Counted from the stretch's first letter, positions 44,357 to 57,219 are shown. The stretch: DNA of 64,000 nt from Vesta saturnalis (GCA_036346205.1 JARFJB010000896.1:2872001-2936000), one strand, 5' to 3'. Made by a program: numbers and translations. Notes: generated by a model from the sequence alone, not told the origin.

Positions 44357-46003
44357 TTAACCAACCCTGCGTTAGTCGCGCGGGTGACAGGGATCAACTA
44401 CACCTACATTTACGTCGGTTGAATTTGTTTGGAGCGCCGCTGACACATTCTCCTCCAAGTACCTTCCTTTTATTGATTGACAAGAACCCCTAACGGGTCA
44501 GTTGACTTTCATTTAGCACACAGTGCGTTCCGTTGCGCCTAAATACGCCAGTATTAATTTTAAAGGTATGTCATTATAGTTTTTGTTTTTCTTGGTGATT
44601 TTTACCCTATTTTATTTTTTTTACTTAGCCGAAAATAATTTGAAATGTCGCAAGAGAAAAAAACGGAAAATCGACGAAAATAGATATCCAAACAAATGGA
44701 TGAGGTGGTATAATTTACGCAGCAGTGACGAAGAAAGTAATGATAATTACGACGACGAAAGCGACCATGACGAGGAAGATAATATCGATGAAAACATCTA
44801 CGACTAAAATTACGAACAAGAATTCAATAATTCTGAAATTGAGGAAAAACCTACAGATCATGAAGATCAACTTTATTGTCTAGCAAAAGACAAAAAAAAA
44901 GTGGATGAAGCATCCCCGACAGCCATCAAATACATCCGTAACAAACCGGCTAGGTATGGTTTGAAGGTTTTTGCATTAGTTGATAGCAAAACAGCCTATA
45001 CCGTGAATTTGGAACCATATGTTAGGACACAGTATGATAGGCCCTACCATGTAAGCAAGATGTTGTTTTGGGTTTAATAGAACCGGTGAAAAATATCAAT
45101 AGAAATATTACAGTTGACAACTGGTTTACTAGTTTATCTTTGGTAAATAAGCCGCAGAAGAAAAAATTAACATACATTGGAACACTACAAAAATAGAAGA
45201 GAGTTACCAATACAGTTGTTACCAAATAGAGAAAGAAAGCCACAGACATCAATATTTGCTTTCCAAAATAACAGCATGCATTTTGACGACAAAATAGATA
45301 TTTGGTCCGCTGAAAAACAAAAGTCGGGATAGTAACTCTCTATGACATGACGAAAGTGGGAGTGGTTCTCGTGGTTCAACTTTGTGCGAAAAATAATACC
45401 GCTCGCGATACTAGAAGATGGTGCCGATTGTGCTTTTTTACCACATTTTGATCAAAGCCGCTATAAGTTCATCATGTATTTATAATTTTCATTCTGCAGC
45501 TACAAATGAAAGGATCGGGAGAGTCAATTTTATACAAAAACTTAGCTGGGAGCTCATAAAACCCCAAATTACACACCGTTCTACAATTGAGTCTCTCCCA
45601 TGCGAAATCCGTAGACGTACAAGGCTACTAATAGGTGCTCCAGAACCTGAACTTCCATAGGCACCAAGGACCTCCTGACTTGGAAGATGTTATGAATGTG
45701 CAAGAATACGTGACCGAACAACACGGAGATTTTGTGTAGTTTGCCATAAGTGGGCATGTGTTGATCATCTAAAAGATACCTGTGTTCCATGCTTAAAAGA
45801 CTGATTTTGATACACATTTTTATTTTACGTAAGTTTGCGATTGAAAAATGTTATATTTGTATGTTTGGTTAATAAATAATTATTCACCAGACCCATAGCT
45901 ACATTATTATTGTTCTAAATAATTTTGATAAATATATTTCTTAAAATTACATTTAAAGATAGGTGACACTTGTCCCCTATGCGCCTAACTACGGTGTTTT
46001 TAA
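44357..46003 (+). mobile_element. piggyBac element 3 (TTAA to TTAA, 1.65 kb)
   Basis: TTAA at 44357-44360 precedes CCTGCGTTAGTCGCGCGGG. At the other end, TTAA at 46000-46003 precedes, read inward, ACACCGTAGTTAGGCGC. The shared core GTTAG-CGC makes these likely terminal inverted repeats. Inside is a decayed transposase of a subgroup distinct from elements 1 and 2. The element is shorter than a full piggyBac, consistent with internal deletion. Confidence 0.75.
44583..45804 (+). pseudogene. piggyBac transposase 3, internally deleted
   Basis: The N-terminal piece has a basic patch (CRKRKKRKIDENRYPNKW) and then an acidic run (44700-44805). After a stop it joins directly to the RNase H-like core with SPTAIKYIRNKPARYGLKVF (~44915). 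ITVDNWFTSLSLV (~45109) holds one catalytic Asp. A series of stops and frameshifts follows, then a piece with the usual C-terminal shape (45418-45660). The cysteine-rich end is CYECARIRDRT and CVVCHKWACVDHL (~45690-45770), with the stop at 45802. The region containing the first Asp is deleted. The enzyme family moves DNA at TTAA. This copy cannot. Confidence 0.82.
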
Positions 46004-47904
46004 CCACGTGCCTAACTCAGGGTCAAGGAAATTACGTTTATGTGTGGCAATCGGTTTTTCCAGGTGCACCTTTGCTAAGGAAACAAACCTACATAGAATA
46101 GTAACGCTAAAAAAAGCTCTCTAATTTGTTAACCAGTTGGTCGATTTACGCTTTACATAAATTGTGGAAACGAATTTAGTATAAATATAAACGTGCTGTA
46201 AAAAGTACTGGTTCTAAGAAGAGATTTTAATTTTATCAGCACAATACCATTATTTCGATGTTTTTCGTGCGATAATAGTTACTGTGTAAAAAATAGACTC
46301 CAAATTTTTTAAACTGTTTAAAACCGTTTACCGTTAATTAACAAAGGAAGTGGAAAGATCGAGTGTTAAGTTGAAAGAACTAAATTATCTTGGCCTTATT
46401 TCCCAACTTTCCATATGTCCGTATTCATTTCCATTTCAAGCAAATCTACTCCAGACGACCGTATGACATCCAGGAATTACGTCTTCATTGTAACTACCAT
46501 GTGTGTATCATTATGGCCGTCGCCTTTATTGACCAGGAAGATTCCAAGATATCAGCACATTGGTGGATAAACTTTGGCACACCGATCCATCACCAGGAGC
46601 GGCTAACCTCAACACCACTCATTATATAGTATCCTTTTTTCTTTATTTACACCTTCCGGAAAAGATGGAATATTGAGTGAGATGTTGTCTAAAGAGAGAA
46701 CAATTTTCTGGTGTCGTTTCAAGTGATGGAACAGTCACTGCAGGAACTATAAGTACAAAAAAAAAATAGTCCACAGAAGAGAATCAAGAAATACCCGCTA
46801 TAACTGTATAGGAAGCTTTAATTACATCAATGAACCAAGAATTAATACGGAAGTCAAAAACAAGTAATAAAATAATGGAGAGGCTTAAAGTAAATAGGCA
46901 AAGGTCAGACATCGAATAATGAATCAAGGTACTTAATGAGGAAATCATTATAATAGGTACTAATAAGGAGCAAGTGTTGATAGTGAGGCACACATGTAAA
47001 TTTCGATATGGAAAAAGCTAACAGAATCAATAGAATTCAAGATATTAACATGCTGTGCGGGTAAGAAAGAATGCACCCCAAATAAACAGTGTAAACGGAA
47101 AGTCATAAACCACAGGGGTTGTCAAAATGGAACGTGGGATTTGCGTACCATCGAATTCAAACAGTATCCAACAACAAATAACCCAAACAGCAAGCGCTCG
47201 CAATACACACATCCGGAACCACAGGAGTGATAAATCATGTAAACTTTATGATACTACTTTTGTGAATGGTGTGGGTAATAGCTTGACCAATCGCGGAGCG
47301 CCAGCTCAAACTTTTGATTTGTATCCTGTTTTGGCGTTTGAGACTGGATCTGTAAAGGGTGTCACCACCACATGGCCTGGATCGAAATATGTAAAGTATG
47401 GATTGAAAAGTTTCGAATAAATTTAATTGTTTCTAGACGCAACAATTTAATATGCACTAAATTAATGAACATTATTCATACACATAAATATATCTTACGT
47501 GGGAATTTAAATTACGTAAATTCAAACCAAGCAACGCAACTAAAAGGGGTTGAAAATAAATTACGAACGGGTTAAAACATTTTATGTAAATAAGGCATGC
47601 ATCAGAAATGTAAATTCAATATAAATAGTTGAAAAAAAGTTTAAATTGCTAAATATTTTTATAGGACGCATAAACAAATATTTTTCGTAAATAAAAATTT
47701 ATAAATTGTAAAAAGTAACGAGCCGTTACTGATAAATCTTGATACAAATATAAGTAGACATGTTAAACACGGAAGCAGCACTTGTTAATAGAGACATTGA
47801 TACATTTAATAAAAGTTATAAATGATTAAATTAAATTAACATTAGCATTACTAACCCACATTTTCTTAATAAAAATCATGCGTTAGTTTTGTAAATAACA
47901 TATG

Positions 47905-47905
<1 letters not shown>
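46004..47905. other. No gene recognised
   Basis: Plus frames 46390-46629 (79 codons) and 47127-47420 (97 codons, starts MERGICVPSNSNSIQQQITQ) are somewhat richer in GC than the flanks, but I recognise no domain. The second could be an eroded element protein. Confidence 0.35.

Positions 47906-47967
<62 letters not shown>
47906..47967. repeat. (TA)n microsatellite, ~31 units
   Basis: Perfect TA tract. With the tract at 59852-59922 it bounds a roughly symmetric 12-kb block. Confidence 0.97.
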
Positions 47968-48499
47968 CGGTTCAACTGGCACCTGAGAAGAGCATATATG
48001 GGCGTTATGAGACCAATGTATACGTAGTGGCACCATTTCGTTGTGCCAAAACGTTTCCTCTGGCATATGGTATCCAGGGGGTCTCAGGATCCTGTACGCG
48101 AAGTCTCACGAAGGCGACACTTGGACCATATATACGAATAAATTGTGATTTTAATTAACGATATAGATATGAAGACGGCGCTTCGATCGGAAAGTATAAG
48201 TTAAACGTTTAAGTGATATCACTAACGTTGTGACACCATTCAATTTGAACCACATGCGGTGCAGGGTCAACCAGTTTTCGTTTAAGTAAAACAAATATTG
48301 TGGACGTTTCGTCTAATTTAGTGCTTTAGACAGAGCTTTATTTACAAACATTTGATATTAAATAATATTACTATCAGAAGCAAGATTTATCAAATCTTGT
48401 AAGGCACGATACTAGATTAAAAGTTATTTAATAACTTACTCCGAGTGGAAATAACATAATTATGTATAAATTTATATAAAGACGTCACAAGGTAACAGC
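47968..48499. other. No gene seen; left edge of the satellite block
   Basis: GC-richer first ~170 bp (GGGGGTCTCAGGATCCTG), then AT-rich. No frame or recognised repeat. Confidence 0.4.
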
Positions 48500-50215
48500 A
48501 TAGATGCTCAGAAAATTAATTTTATGCATTTTTTGTGTTCATACAGATTTTCGTGATATCAGAATCGTTATTTATGCATCAATTTCGTTGGAGAAACGTT
48601 CCAAACCATTGCATCGATGTTCAATTATTAAATTTTATGCATTTTTCGTGACCATATGGATCTTGAGCAAAACCTTATTTAAACACCAATTCTTGTGAAA
48701 AGCATCCCAATGATACATTTTACGATTCTTTTGGCCATATGAATTTTAACTAAAATACGTCAAAACCGTGATTTGATTTATGCACCAATTTTGTTGAAAA
48801 GACGTCCCAAAGCTTTGTGTCGATGTCCAATAGGTAAAGTTATTGCATTTTCCATGACCATATGGATTTTGACCAAAACATGTCATGATCGCTATTTATG
48901 CACCAGTTCAATCGAAAAATGGTCCAAAAGCATTGCCTCATTGACTATTATGTCAACTTAATGCATTTTCCGTAACCATGTAGATTTTGACTAAAAGATG
49001 TCAAAATCATTACTTATGTACCAATTTTTTTGCAAAAAAACGTACTAATGCATTGCATGGTTGCCTAATGCCTAAATTTTATTCGTTTTTTGTGAACATA
49101 TGAATTTGTACTAAGAGATGGAATCGTTATTTATGCACAAACGTCCCAAGGTGTTGTATGGATTCCTAATAATTAAATTTAATGCATTTTCCGCAACCTT
49201 GTGGATTTTGACCAAGATATGTCAAAATCGTTATTTATGCACCAACTTCTTTAGAAAAATATGCCAACGCAATACCATCTACATTAAAAAACCAAGAGAT
49301 GTCAAAATCGTTATTTATGAACCAATTTTCTTACAAAAATGTCAAACATTCTCGTTGCCCAATAAGTTAATTTGAAGCATTATTTTCCTTGATCACAATG
49401 ATTTTGACTACGATATTGTAAAATCGTTATTAGTGCACCAATTTTTCGTGGGAATATGAATGGTTACTAGATGTTATTTATGAACCCATTTTGTTTACAA
49501 ACGTTCGAAAGTATTGCATTGATGTACAGTAAGTAAATTTATTGCATTTTCGTGATCATGTGCATTTTGACCAAGAAATGTCAAAATCCATATTTATATT
49601 CCAATTTAGTTGGAAAGACATCCCAAACCATTGTCTCGTTGCCAAATAAGTAAATTGTATGCATTATCTGTTACCATACGGATTTTGAACAAGAGATGTC
49701 AAAATTGTTATTTATGTACCAATTTTGGTGGAAAAGCATCCCATAGCATTGTATTGATATCCAATAAGTAAATTCGTTACATTTTCCGTCGCCATGATGA
49801 TTTTGGCCAAGAAGTGTCAAAATACCTACTTAAACACTAATTTAATTGGAAAACCGTCCCAAAGTATTGTATTTTTTGTGACCAAACGAATTTTGGCTGA
49901 GATTATATGCTCGTCACTTATGCACTATTTTTATTGAAAAAACGTCCAAATGAATTGTATCTATGACCAATAAGTAAATTTAATATATTTTCCATGGCCA
50001 CATGAATATTGGTTAACATGAGTAAAAATCGCTATACATGCACTAACTTTGTTGAAAAAACGCCCTAAAGCATTGCATCGTTGCACAATAAGTAAATAAG
50101 CGTTTTTATTGACCACATGTATTTTGACCAAAAGTCAACATTGGTATACATATATGCACAAAATTCCTTGGAAACACGTTTGAACGTATTGCATTGTTGC
50201 CCAATGGTTGAATAA
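48500..50215 (+). repeat. Satellite array 1, ~117-bp monomers
   Basis: About 14 diverged monomers with the recurring order GCATTTTCCGTGACCATATG, GATTTTGACCAAGAGATGTC, AAAATCGTTATTTATGCACC, AATTTTGTTGGAAAA, CGTCCCAAAGCATTGCATCG, TGTCCAATAAGTAAATTTAA. Spacing of the TTATTTATGCACCAA word is mostly 115-119 bp (for example ~48890, 49007, 49122; 49583, 49700, 49819; 49908, 50024, 50140). Some monomers are partial. Because 117 is a multiple of three, one frame stays open across neighbouring monomers and gives short repetitive frames. These are not taken as genes. Confidence 0.93.
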
Positions 50216-52447
50216 AACAAATTTTATCAATATCCTTTAAGCATGAAATAACTTTTCCATAACGCATAAGATTATTATTGTTCTAGATCTTTAATAAAAT
50301 AGAAAGTACGGCAATTATTAACAGTAATATATTAGGTGCATTGAGACTTGCCGACAATACTGGGTAACGGGATAAATGAGCTTTTATTGCAACAAGCTTG
50401 AATGCATCCTTAGTCAGTATAATCGAAGGAAAGGAACTATGCACGAGATATGTTTTACTTGACTATTGCATTGCATTGCAAGTTTAATAACGAAAAGTGT
50501 ATAAAAAATTAATCTTGTCTATCGAGTAGTTTCAGTTTGTAATTAGCTAGTTATTAAACATGTAGCTACAAGCAATAATAAGTTCATGTAACACTTATCA
50601 GTTATTTGCAGTGTGATTAAATCAAAATCTGTAATTGGTGTTATTTCATTGATTTACGAGGTTAGGTTGACATACGTATGCAATAGTCTAGCTAAGTACC
50701 TTGCAGTATTCTATCTCCTGAAATATTTTTGTTAACTGAAGTGATAAAGTTCAATATAATGACTTATTTTGGATTTGATGGTTTAGATATGATTTCCAGT
50801 GCTTTGAATGTAACTTTAATGGTATATTAATTATACAATGTACGTTTCACTTAATTAAATCTTAATTAAATCAAATAACCTAAAATTCTTTGCATGTTAA
50901 CAAATGAAGTTTAGTTCTCATTTACAGTATGACCTTTTAAATCAGCTTAGTATAAGTACCAGTGCAGCGTGCGGTAACATATTTATAGCACTATTGTAAT
51001 AAACCATTACTTTTTACACTAAAATTCAAGCAGAAAGTGTTCGATTTTTGAATGAACATAAAACAAATATATGTGTCACTTTTATAAAATTATACTAACA
51101 TTTGGTTCTTCTAAGCTACTTCTAACTAGACTACTTGATTGAACTAGAATAGCCTATAGTCAATTGCTATTATTTTTGCTTCCTTTAGTTATTTTGGTAA
51201 ACAAAAGAAGACGACCTTGAATAGATGTCTAAAGATTACAATTGAAAATTAACCGCTTTATACTTGCAATCTTAAGCCTGATGTACTGTGCTTAATGACT
51301 TCGTTGTTATTGAAATTGTGTACCTACCCGTATCTTTATATCTTCGTGTTCATAATTGATAATAACAGTAAAAGATAAAAGTGACTTAAACTTTTACGCA
51401 TTTTGTATAAAGATTTCATCATAAAGATTCTGTTACTTTTAGCTAGTCCATATTTAAAAGGCAATGGGCACTGGTAGCAATTTCGAATTAACCAGTAGAT
51501 TATATCATTCTTTAGTTAACTTTCTTAAGTAATTCGATTTTCACAATGATCGGAACTTTATTCTGGTAGGTACCTTTTAGTATAACAAACATTGATAGAA
51601 TTAGACACAGGCCACAGAGTTGAAATGAAGTCAAATATAGAAATTAATCACACAAAACTTTCCTCTTAGTAATTAATTGAATTAATTTCTACATTTCAGT
51701 TTGCATTTGATACATTTCATACTTGACTCAGAAGTTTTATTTTTAGTATTAAAATTACTGTATCAGTTTATGTAAAGTACTCTATCTGTCGTAGAATCCA
51801 CTTTAATATATGTTGAATTGTTTTATTCAAGTTCATGAAAAAAGTCCGTGTTATGCTCCGTAATTAAACATAACCAGTGCATTACTCAAACTTTACGTTA
51901 TAAAAAAATAAGCTGTCATTACATCAGTGAAAAGAAATACATTTCTGTATAACACATTTTTTTTGATAACATGAAAATAATAGTAACTAGAGTATATTTC
52001 AATATAATCCAGGGTACGTCAGGTAGGACAAATATAGTTAAAGAACCGTTAGCAACGGAAATTTACCTAACACGTTAACAAAAATGCGACTTAGACTAAT
52101 ATGTCAACTTTATTATTCCATTATTTTAGGTATTTACAAACCCAGAGTATTAATATATTTTCCGAATTTGTAGTAGTGATACACAGTGTTAATTACATTT
52201 ACAAAATCAAAAGTGGCAACATCATGAATTGATAACGTATTGATAACATATAGAAAGATTCAGATATGTTTTAGTTTATTTTTCATTTTATACATTCATA
52301 AAGTATTTACGCTAATACACGAAAAAAGTAATGTTATTGAAATTAAAGTTATGCTTCTATTATTGTACAAGGGATTGAACAAGTGTATAGACTAGTAATA
52401 TTTTCCTACAGGTACCTGAAGAGATTGGTTTTACTACAATATGTATC
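50216..52447. other. No gene seen (2.2 kb)
   Basis: AT-rich spacer between satellite array 1 and the long-inverted-repeat transposon. No frame over 60 codons and no recognised repeat. Confidence 0.45.
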
Positions 52448-52480
52448 GGGTGGCCAACTAAGAAAGGCCGTCGGCCATAT

Positions 52481-53240
52481 CTCAGGAATAGATTATAGCA
52501 CATGTTCGGGAAAAAATTTTTATAACAAAAGTGGCCTCGAGAAACGCCTTTCAGAATTGTAGGTCCACCGCTGGAGGGCGTATTTGACAGTAAAAATGTT
52601 AAAAAGCAAAATTTTTCAAAATTTACTCAATTAAGGGGCATATTATAATCAGATTCCTCGACAAATTCTGCATATTTTTTATTTGACAAGTTTTAGTCTA
52701 TCTCTTCAAGTAAGGTGTGGGGGAGAGTTACGAAAAAACGCCTTTAAATCAGGTTCTGCTTGACCGATTTTAATAAACTTGATGTTGTTTGAAAGAGGTT
52801 TTGTTAAACAATAGAAAATTTGTAAATTTGAAGCAATCTGATTAATAACATAAATGCTAGAGGGCGCTGTTTAATATTTTTTTAATACTGTGTTTTCTCT
52901 TTACAATTTTAAATGGAAGCATAAAAATTTAAGTAGGTCTTTAAAAAGTAGACTAAATTAGTAATAAAACAGTAAAAACTGCAAGTCGATATCTTTTTCC
53001 TATCCTGAGATATCGTAAGAAACAGGTAAATGGCGGGAATTGTTCTTCCAACGTCTAGTAGGCTAGTTTGCGTTAACGGAAATTATTAAATTTAGCCTGA
53101 ATGAAAAGATCTTACATTGGTCTGCAGGAATTTAAACTGTTGTCATACTAATGGTATGGTTGCCGCTAGATTATCCAAATGTAATCCTATCGCTACTAAC
53201 AATGAGAACAAATTATAAAATAATAATGTGATAAATCTAA
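52481..53240 (+). repeat. Left long inverted repeat
   Basis: From CTCAGGAATAGATTATAGC to GTGATAAATCTAA. It is matched in reverse complement along its whole length by 55008-55791. Landmarks in both arms: CCGCTGGAGGGCGTATTT versus its complement with CGGTGG, TAGAGGGCGCTG, CTAGTAGGCTAGTTTGCG. Confidence 0.95.
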
Positions 53241-53316
53241 CAATTAAAACCTTAAATAAATAACTCCGTAATTAGTGTCGCCCTAGATGTTCGATATGTC
53301 GTCCATCATTTTGAAT

Positions 53317-54727
53317 TCATGACATCAATCGCTGACGGGTGGAGAGAACAGCAGTTTCAATTTCTGCCCTTGAAATACTTCGTATTGTCTGTCGTATTCT
53401 TTCAATCATGTCAGCTCTTGTTGTGGGTCTATCGGCATAAACGAGATCTTTTATTCGCCCCCACAAATAAAAATCTAAACAAGTTAGGTCTGGAGACCTT
53501 GGTCGCCAGATAAATAAACTTCCACGTCTTATCCACTTTTCAGGGTATGATTGATCTAAGAAATTCCGAACATCTCTAGAATAATGTGCCGGGCATCCAT
53601 CATGTTGCAAGAACGTGTCACGACGAATGGCCAAGGGTACGTCTTCTAAAAGAAGTGGCAATTCGTTGCTTAAGAAATCTAAATATCTTTCTCCATTAAC
53701 AGTCTCATTAAAAAAAAAGGCCCAATTATTTCTCCACCTAGAATCCCGCACCACACATTTACAGACCAACGATCCTGATTTTGGACATCCTGCATCCAGA
53801 GGGGATTCGTTTCAGACCGGTAGTGAATATTATGACGATTTACACTACCATCACTATGAAAAGTAGCCTCATCTGTCCACATAATTCGTGAAAGTATTTC
53901 AGGATCGTCGTGTATCATATTTGAGAGCCAATTGCAAAAATTCAACCTGGTATCGAAATCTTGAGCATTCAAACTATGGTGTAGGACCATGTGATATGGG
54001 TGCAATCTAAAACATGTAAAGTAATCAGATCAATAAGACACATTGAAGTCCTTCGTTGTTAGTAAACTCTCGTAATGTTATTACGAATTTTTTTCAGCCG
54101 GCCTCTCATTATTTTTTATTATTGGTACCTTCTTACTTTACCTTGTCTCACTTAATTATCATGTTGTTAGTTAAAATCTATTCACATAGCATAATTTCAT
54201 TAAATAATTTGGTGTTTTATTGAAACTGGGCATAAAATGGCGGCAAATACATTAGTCATGTCACAAGTTAACTTTGATGTAATGACATTTTCGGTATGAT
54301 AAAAATGAGAAACATATAACGGCAAATGAAAAAAATTAAAACATTTTTATCGTTATAATACTGAATAAAACATGCATTAAAAAATAAGTAGTCACCTGTG
54401 TTCTCTTAAAATATTTTGGACGGTGGTTCGACATATACCCAAGTCTCCAGTTATAGCTCTGGTGCTTGAATGAGGGTTAACATTTACATAAGCTAAAACA
54501 TCAATAACATTTTCCTCTGTTCTACCTCTGCGTTGTCTTCGGTACACAGGAAGATTCACATTTCCAGTAGTACGCACACGGTATGCGAGTCGGAGAAAAA
54601 CTCTTCTGCTGTGATGCTGTCCGTTTGGCTACTGCAGTGCATACACTCTAGCAGCAACGGTTGCATTTCTCATACATTCAAAATAAACTGCCAACATATC
54701 AAATGCTTCTTCATTTGTAAGAATCAT
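53317..54727 (-). pseudogene. DD36D transposase gene with a 389-bp intron, nearly intact
   Basis: Exon 1 starts at ATG 54725-54727 (MILTNEEAFDMLAVYF). It has one stop (TAG after YALQ) and an HTH with YRRQRRGRTEENVIDVL and TTVQNILREHR. At 54396/54395 the exon ends CACAG|GTGACT. At 54008/54006 the acceptor is TTTTAG|A. Splicing restores the frame as EHRLHPYHMVLH, so this is a real intron (54007-54395). Exon 2 carries Asp in MWTDEATF (~53876), Asp in LQHDGCPAHY (~53605) and Asp in RPRSPDLTCLDFYLWG (~53498), with 36 residues between the last two. One frameshift lies at a run of A on the plus strand near 53709-53720. The stop is at 53317-53319. It is in the same family as 1749-2829, but that gene shows no intron. 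Confidence 0.9.
54007..54395 (-). other. Spliceosomal intron in the transposase gene
   Basis: GT at 54395-54394 and AG at 54008-54007 on the minus strand. The AT-rich interior has stops in all frames, and the pyrimidine-rich end TTACATGTTTTAG precedes the acceptor. Joining the exons gives the conserved LHPY motif across the junction. Confidence 0.75.
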
Positions 54728-55007
54728 TTTGGTACGAAAAGATAAAGAAAGTCTATTAAATGCAACACGATGAATAAATTTTGACATATGCGTGAAAATC
54801 ATAGCTTGCTTGTTTTCAACAGGGAATTTATTTTATATCTTACATGGCCCTCTTTACTAATTTTGTTGTCATCAGTAAATCGTAATTCATATTTTAAACT
54901 GTATTTGTTGTTGCTGGGCAAATATCGGTTTTTATTGATATTTTATGCTTTTGATTTACACATCGCTAGAAAATAAATATAACATTCTTATATAATTTAA
55001 AAAAATT

Positions 55008-55791
55008 TTAGATTTATCACATTATTATTTTATAATTTGTTCTCATTGTCAGTAGAGACAGCATTACATTCAAGTAATCTAGCGGCAACCATAACATTTG
55101 TATGATAACAGTTTAAATTACTGCAGACCAATGTAAGATCTTTTCAACCAGGCTAAATTTAATAATTTCCGTTAACGCAAACTAGCCTACTAGACGTTGG
55201 AAGAACAATTCCCGCCATTTACCTGTATCTTACGATATCTCAGGATAGAAAAAAGATATCGACTTGCAGTTTTCACTGTTTTATTACTAATTTAGTCTAC
55301 TTTTTAAAGACCTACTTAAATTTTTATGCTTCCCTTTAAAATTCTAAAGAGATAACACAATATTAAAAAAAATATTAAACAGCGCCCTCTAGCATTTATG
55401 TTATTAATCACATTGCTTCAAATTTACAAATTTTATATTGTTTAACAAAAGCTCTTTCAAACAACATCAAGCTTATTAAAATCGGTCAAGCAGAACCTGA
55501 ATTAAAGGCGTTTTTCGTAACAAGGTTCCCTCTCCCCACCCTTATTTGAAGAGATAGACTAAAACTTGTCAAATAAAAAATATGCAGAATTTGTCGAGGA
55601 ATCTGATTATAATATTTAATATGCCCCTTAATTCAGTAAATTTTGAAAAATTTTGCTTTTTAAAATTTTAACTGTGAAATACGCCCTCTAGCGGTGGACT
55701 TACAATTCTGAAAATAATTTGCAGGCGTTTCTCGAGGCCACTTTTGTTATAAAAATTTTTTCCCAAACCTGTGCTATAATCCATTCCTGAG
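55008..55791 (-). repeat. Right long inverted repeat
   Basis: Reverse complement of 52481-53240, with minor indels (for example TTGCAGGCGTTTCTCGAGG versus the left copy). It ends abruptly at CATTCCTGAG, beyond which AAAATAAAAATTTTG is unrelated. Confidence 0.95.
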
Positions 55792-57219
55792 AAAATAAAA
55801 ATTTTGTGATGCGCTTAAAAATATTTTGAAATTCATATGACAAAAATTATGATACAGTTTTAATAACCGTATAGTGGTGAATTTAAATTGTGTTCTACGT
55901 GAATATTTAGTGGTTAAAAGATAAACAAACTATGTATATATGTCTTTTATAGCAGATAAAGGTTTTTGCACATAGTATTAATAAAAATTAGCTTATATAG
56001 TCAAATTTGCTAGATACACTAATCTAATACTGAAGGTCAATACAGTACAGTTACACATTTTTATGGGAATACTGCGATTCAGAGCAGTGACCTTGACTTG
56101 GCAATTCATGTTCCTTTTGAAACTGTGGAATACAATTAAGTAAAATAATGTATGAATTTTAAACTCATGAATGCATTATTTATCATTTGGCCCATCAGAT
56201 TTTCAATTAAATAAATTTATTTTTAAGGCTTATTTAGTTTCATACGAAAAATCTATATAAGAATAGCTTATTTAAGATTGAATTACCTTGTGTATACTTT
56301 TCTTAAGTATTTATAGTGTTTTAGGTCCCTTTTTGATTTTTTAGTATTTGTTTATTACCCTACAAGAAACTTTCATTACGAAATCTTATCTAAAATTTAG
56401 TTATCTCTAATAAACGTTTTTTATTTATAAATATACTGAAAAGGTCTAGATGGTTTCAAAGACACTGCAAACGGTTAAATCCGTTGAAAACTGCATTAAC
56501 TTGTATTACGAGAACAACACATCGTGGTTCGCGTATAAGAAAGTAAAAACCACGAATTTTAGTAATAGCGTATCACAACAATACAACCAATCTTTTTAAA
56601 ATAAGATTGATAAAGAAATACGAGAAGGTGCTCCATTACAAAGGACATAAAGTTTAGTTTTTGTCTCTCACAATACTGCCAAAACTTTTAACGCAACCTA
56701 TCAATAAAGACTTTCATGGTCCAGTTATAAAAATTATAGAGTAAATCAGCTAGTAAATACAGATTTACAAACATGGCAAACGAAATGGTAACCATTAATC
56801 GAAAATCTTAAAGTTTTTCTCAACGAAATATGAACGAGCATTGTCAACGGAAATACTCTATGAAAAATATATTTAATATGTTCGAAACAGTATGTTGTAT
56901 CAAAACATCATGAAATGTAGTTTTGCGTATCACAACTATATGACCAGTCTTTTTCCCAACCAGTTTGGTCTGTAAATAAAGGTATTCAAGGTGGCAAGCG
57001 CAATATAGTGTTCAACACCAGAAAAAAATAGTTCTTGTTTATCACAATATAATCAAACTTCGGAGACTGATAACTACTTGAAAATCAATAGGCGCTATAT
57101 ATGAAGTTTCAAAAGTACGAAAACAATTTTTTGAATACTATAAGCGATCTTGACAATACTATAAATTCTTGCAATGATTTTGTAAAAACTGTTATTAATA
57201 AAAATATGCCTTTCACTTT
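55792..57219. other. Spacer with four diverged short repeats, no gene
   Basis: AT-rich. The word GCGTATCACAACAATACAACC (56569) recurs in altered form near 56668, 56932 and 57034 (TATCACAA followed by ACCA and a T-run). This hints at an older tandem repeat of roughly 100-130 bp next to satellite array 2. Confidence 0.4.

Larger units (their letters stand above)
52448..55791 (-). mobile_element. IS630/Tc1/mariner-superfamily element with ~760-bp inverted repeats
   Basis: Long inverted repeats (52481-53240 and 55008-55791) enclose a minus-strand transposase gene with an intron. The left end continues outward with GGGTGGCCAACTAAGAAAGG. The right end stops at CTCAGGAATGG and lacks these ~35 outermost bases, so it is slightly truncated. 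The repeats are three times longer than those of the related element at 1204-3220. They contain small differences (short indels, substitutions), so the element is not recent but is well preserved. Confidence 0.9.

Noticed and set aside
46390..47420. Two plus-strand frames (79 and 97 codons) as genes
   Set aside because: No domain, no conserved neighbour, no splice or poly(A) support. Kept only as unassigned frames.
48500..50215. CRISPR-like array of regularly spaced repeats
   Set aside because: Repeats are contiguous diverged satellite monomers without unique spacers. The genome is eukaryotic.
54010..54390. Deletion or second gene between the two transposase pieces
   Set aside because: GT and AG at the edges and exact restoration of the frame and the LHPY motif favour an intron.
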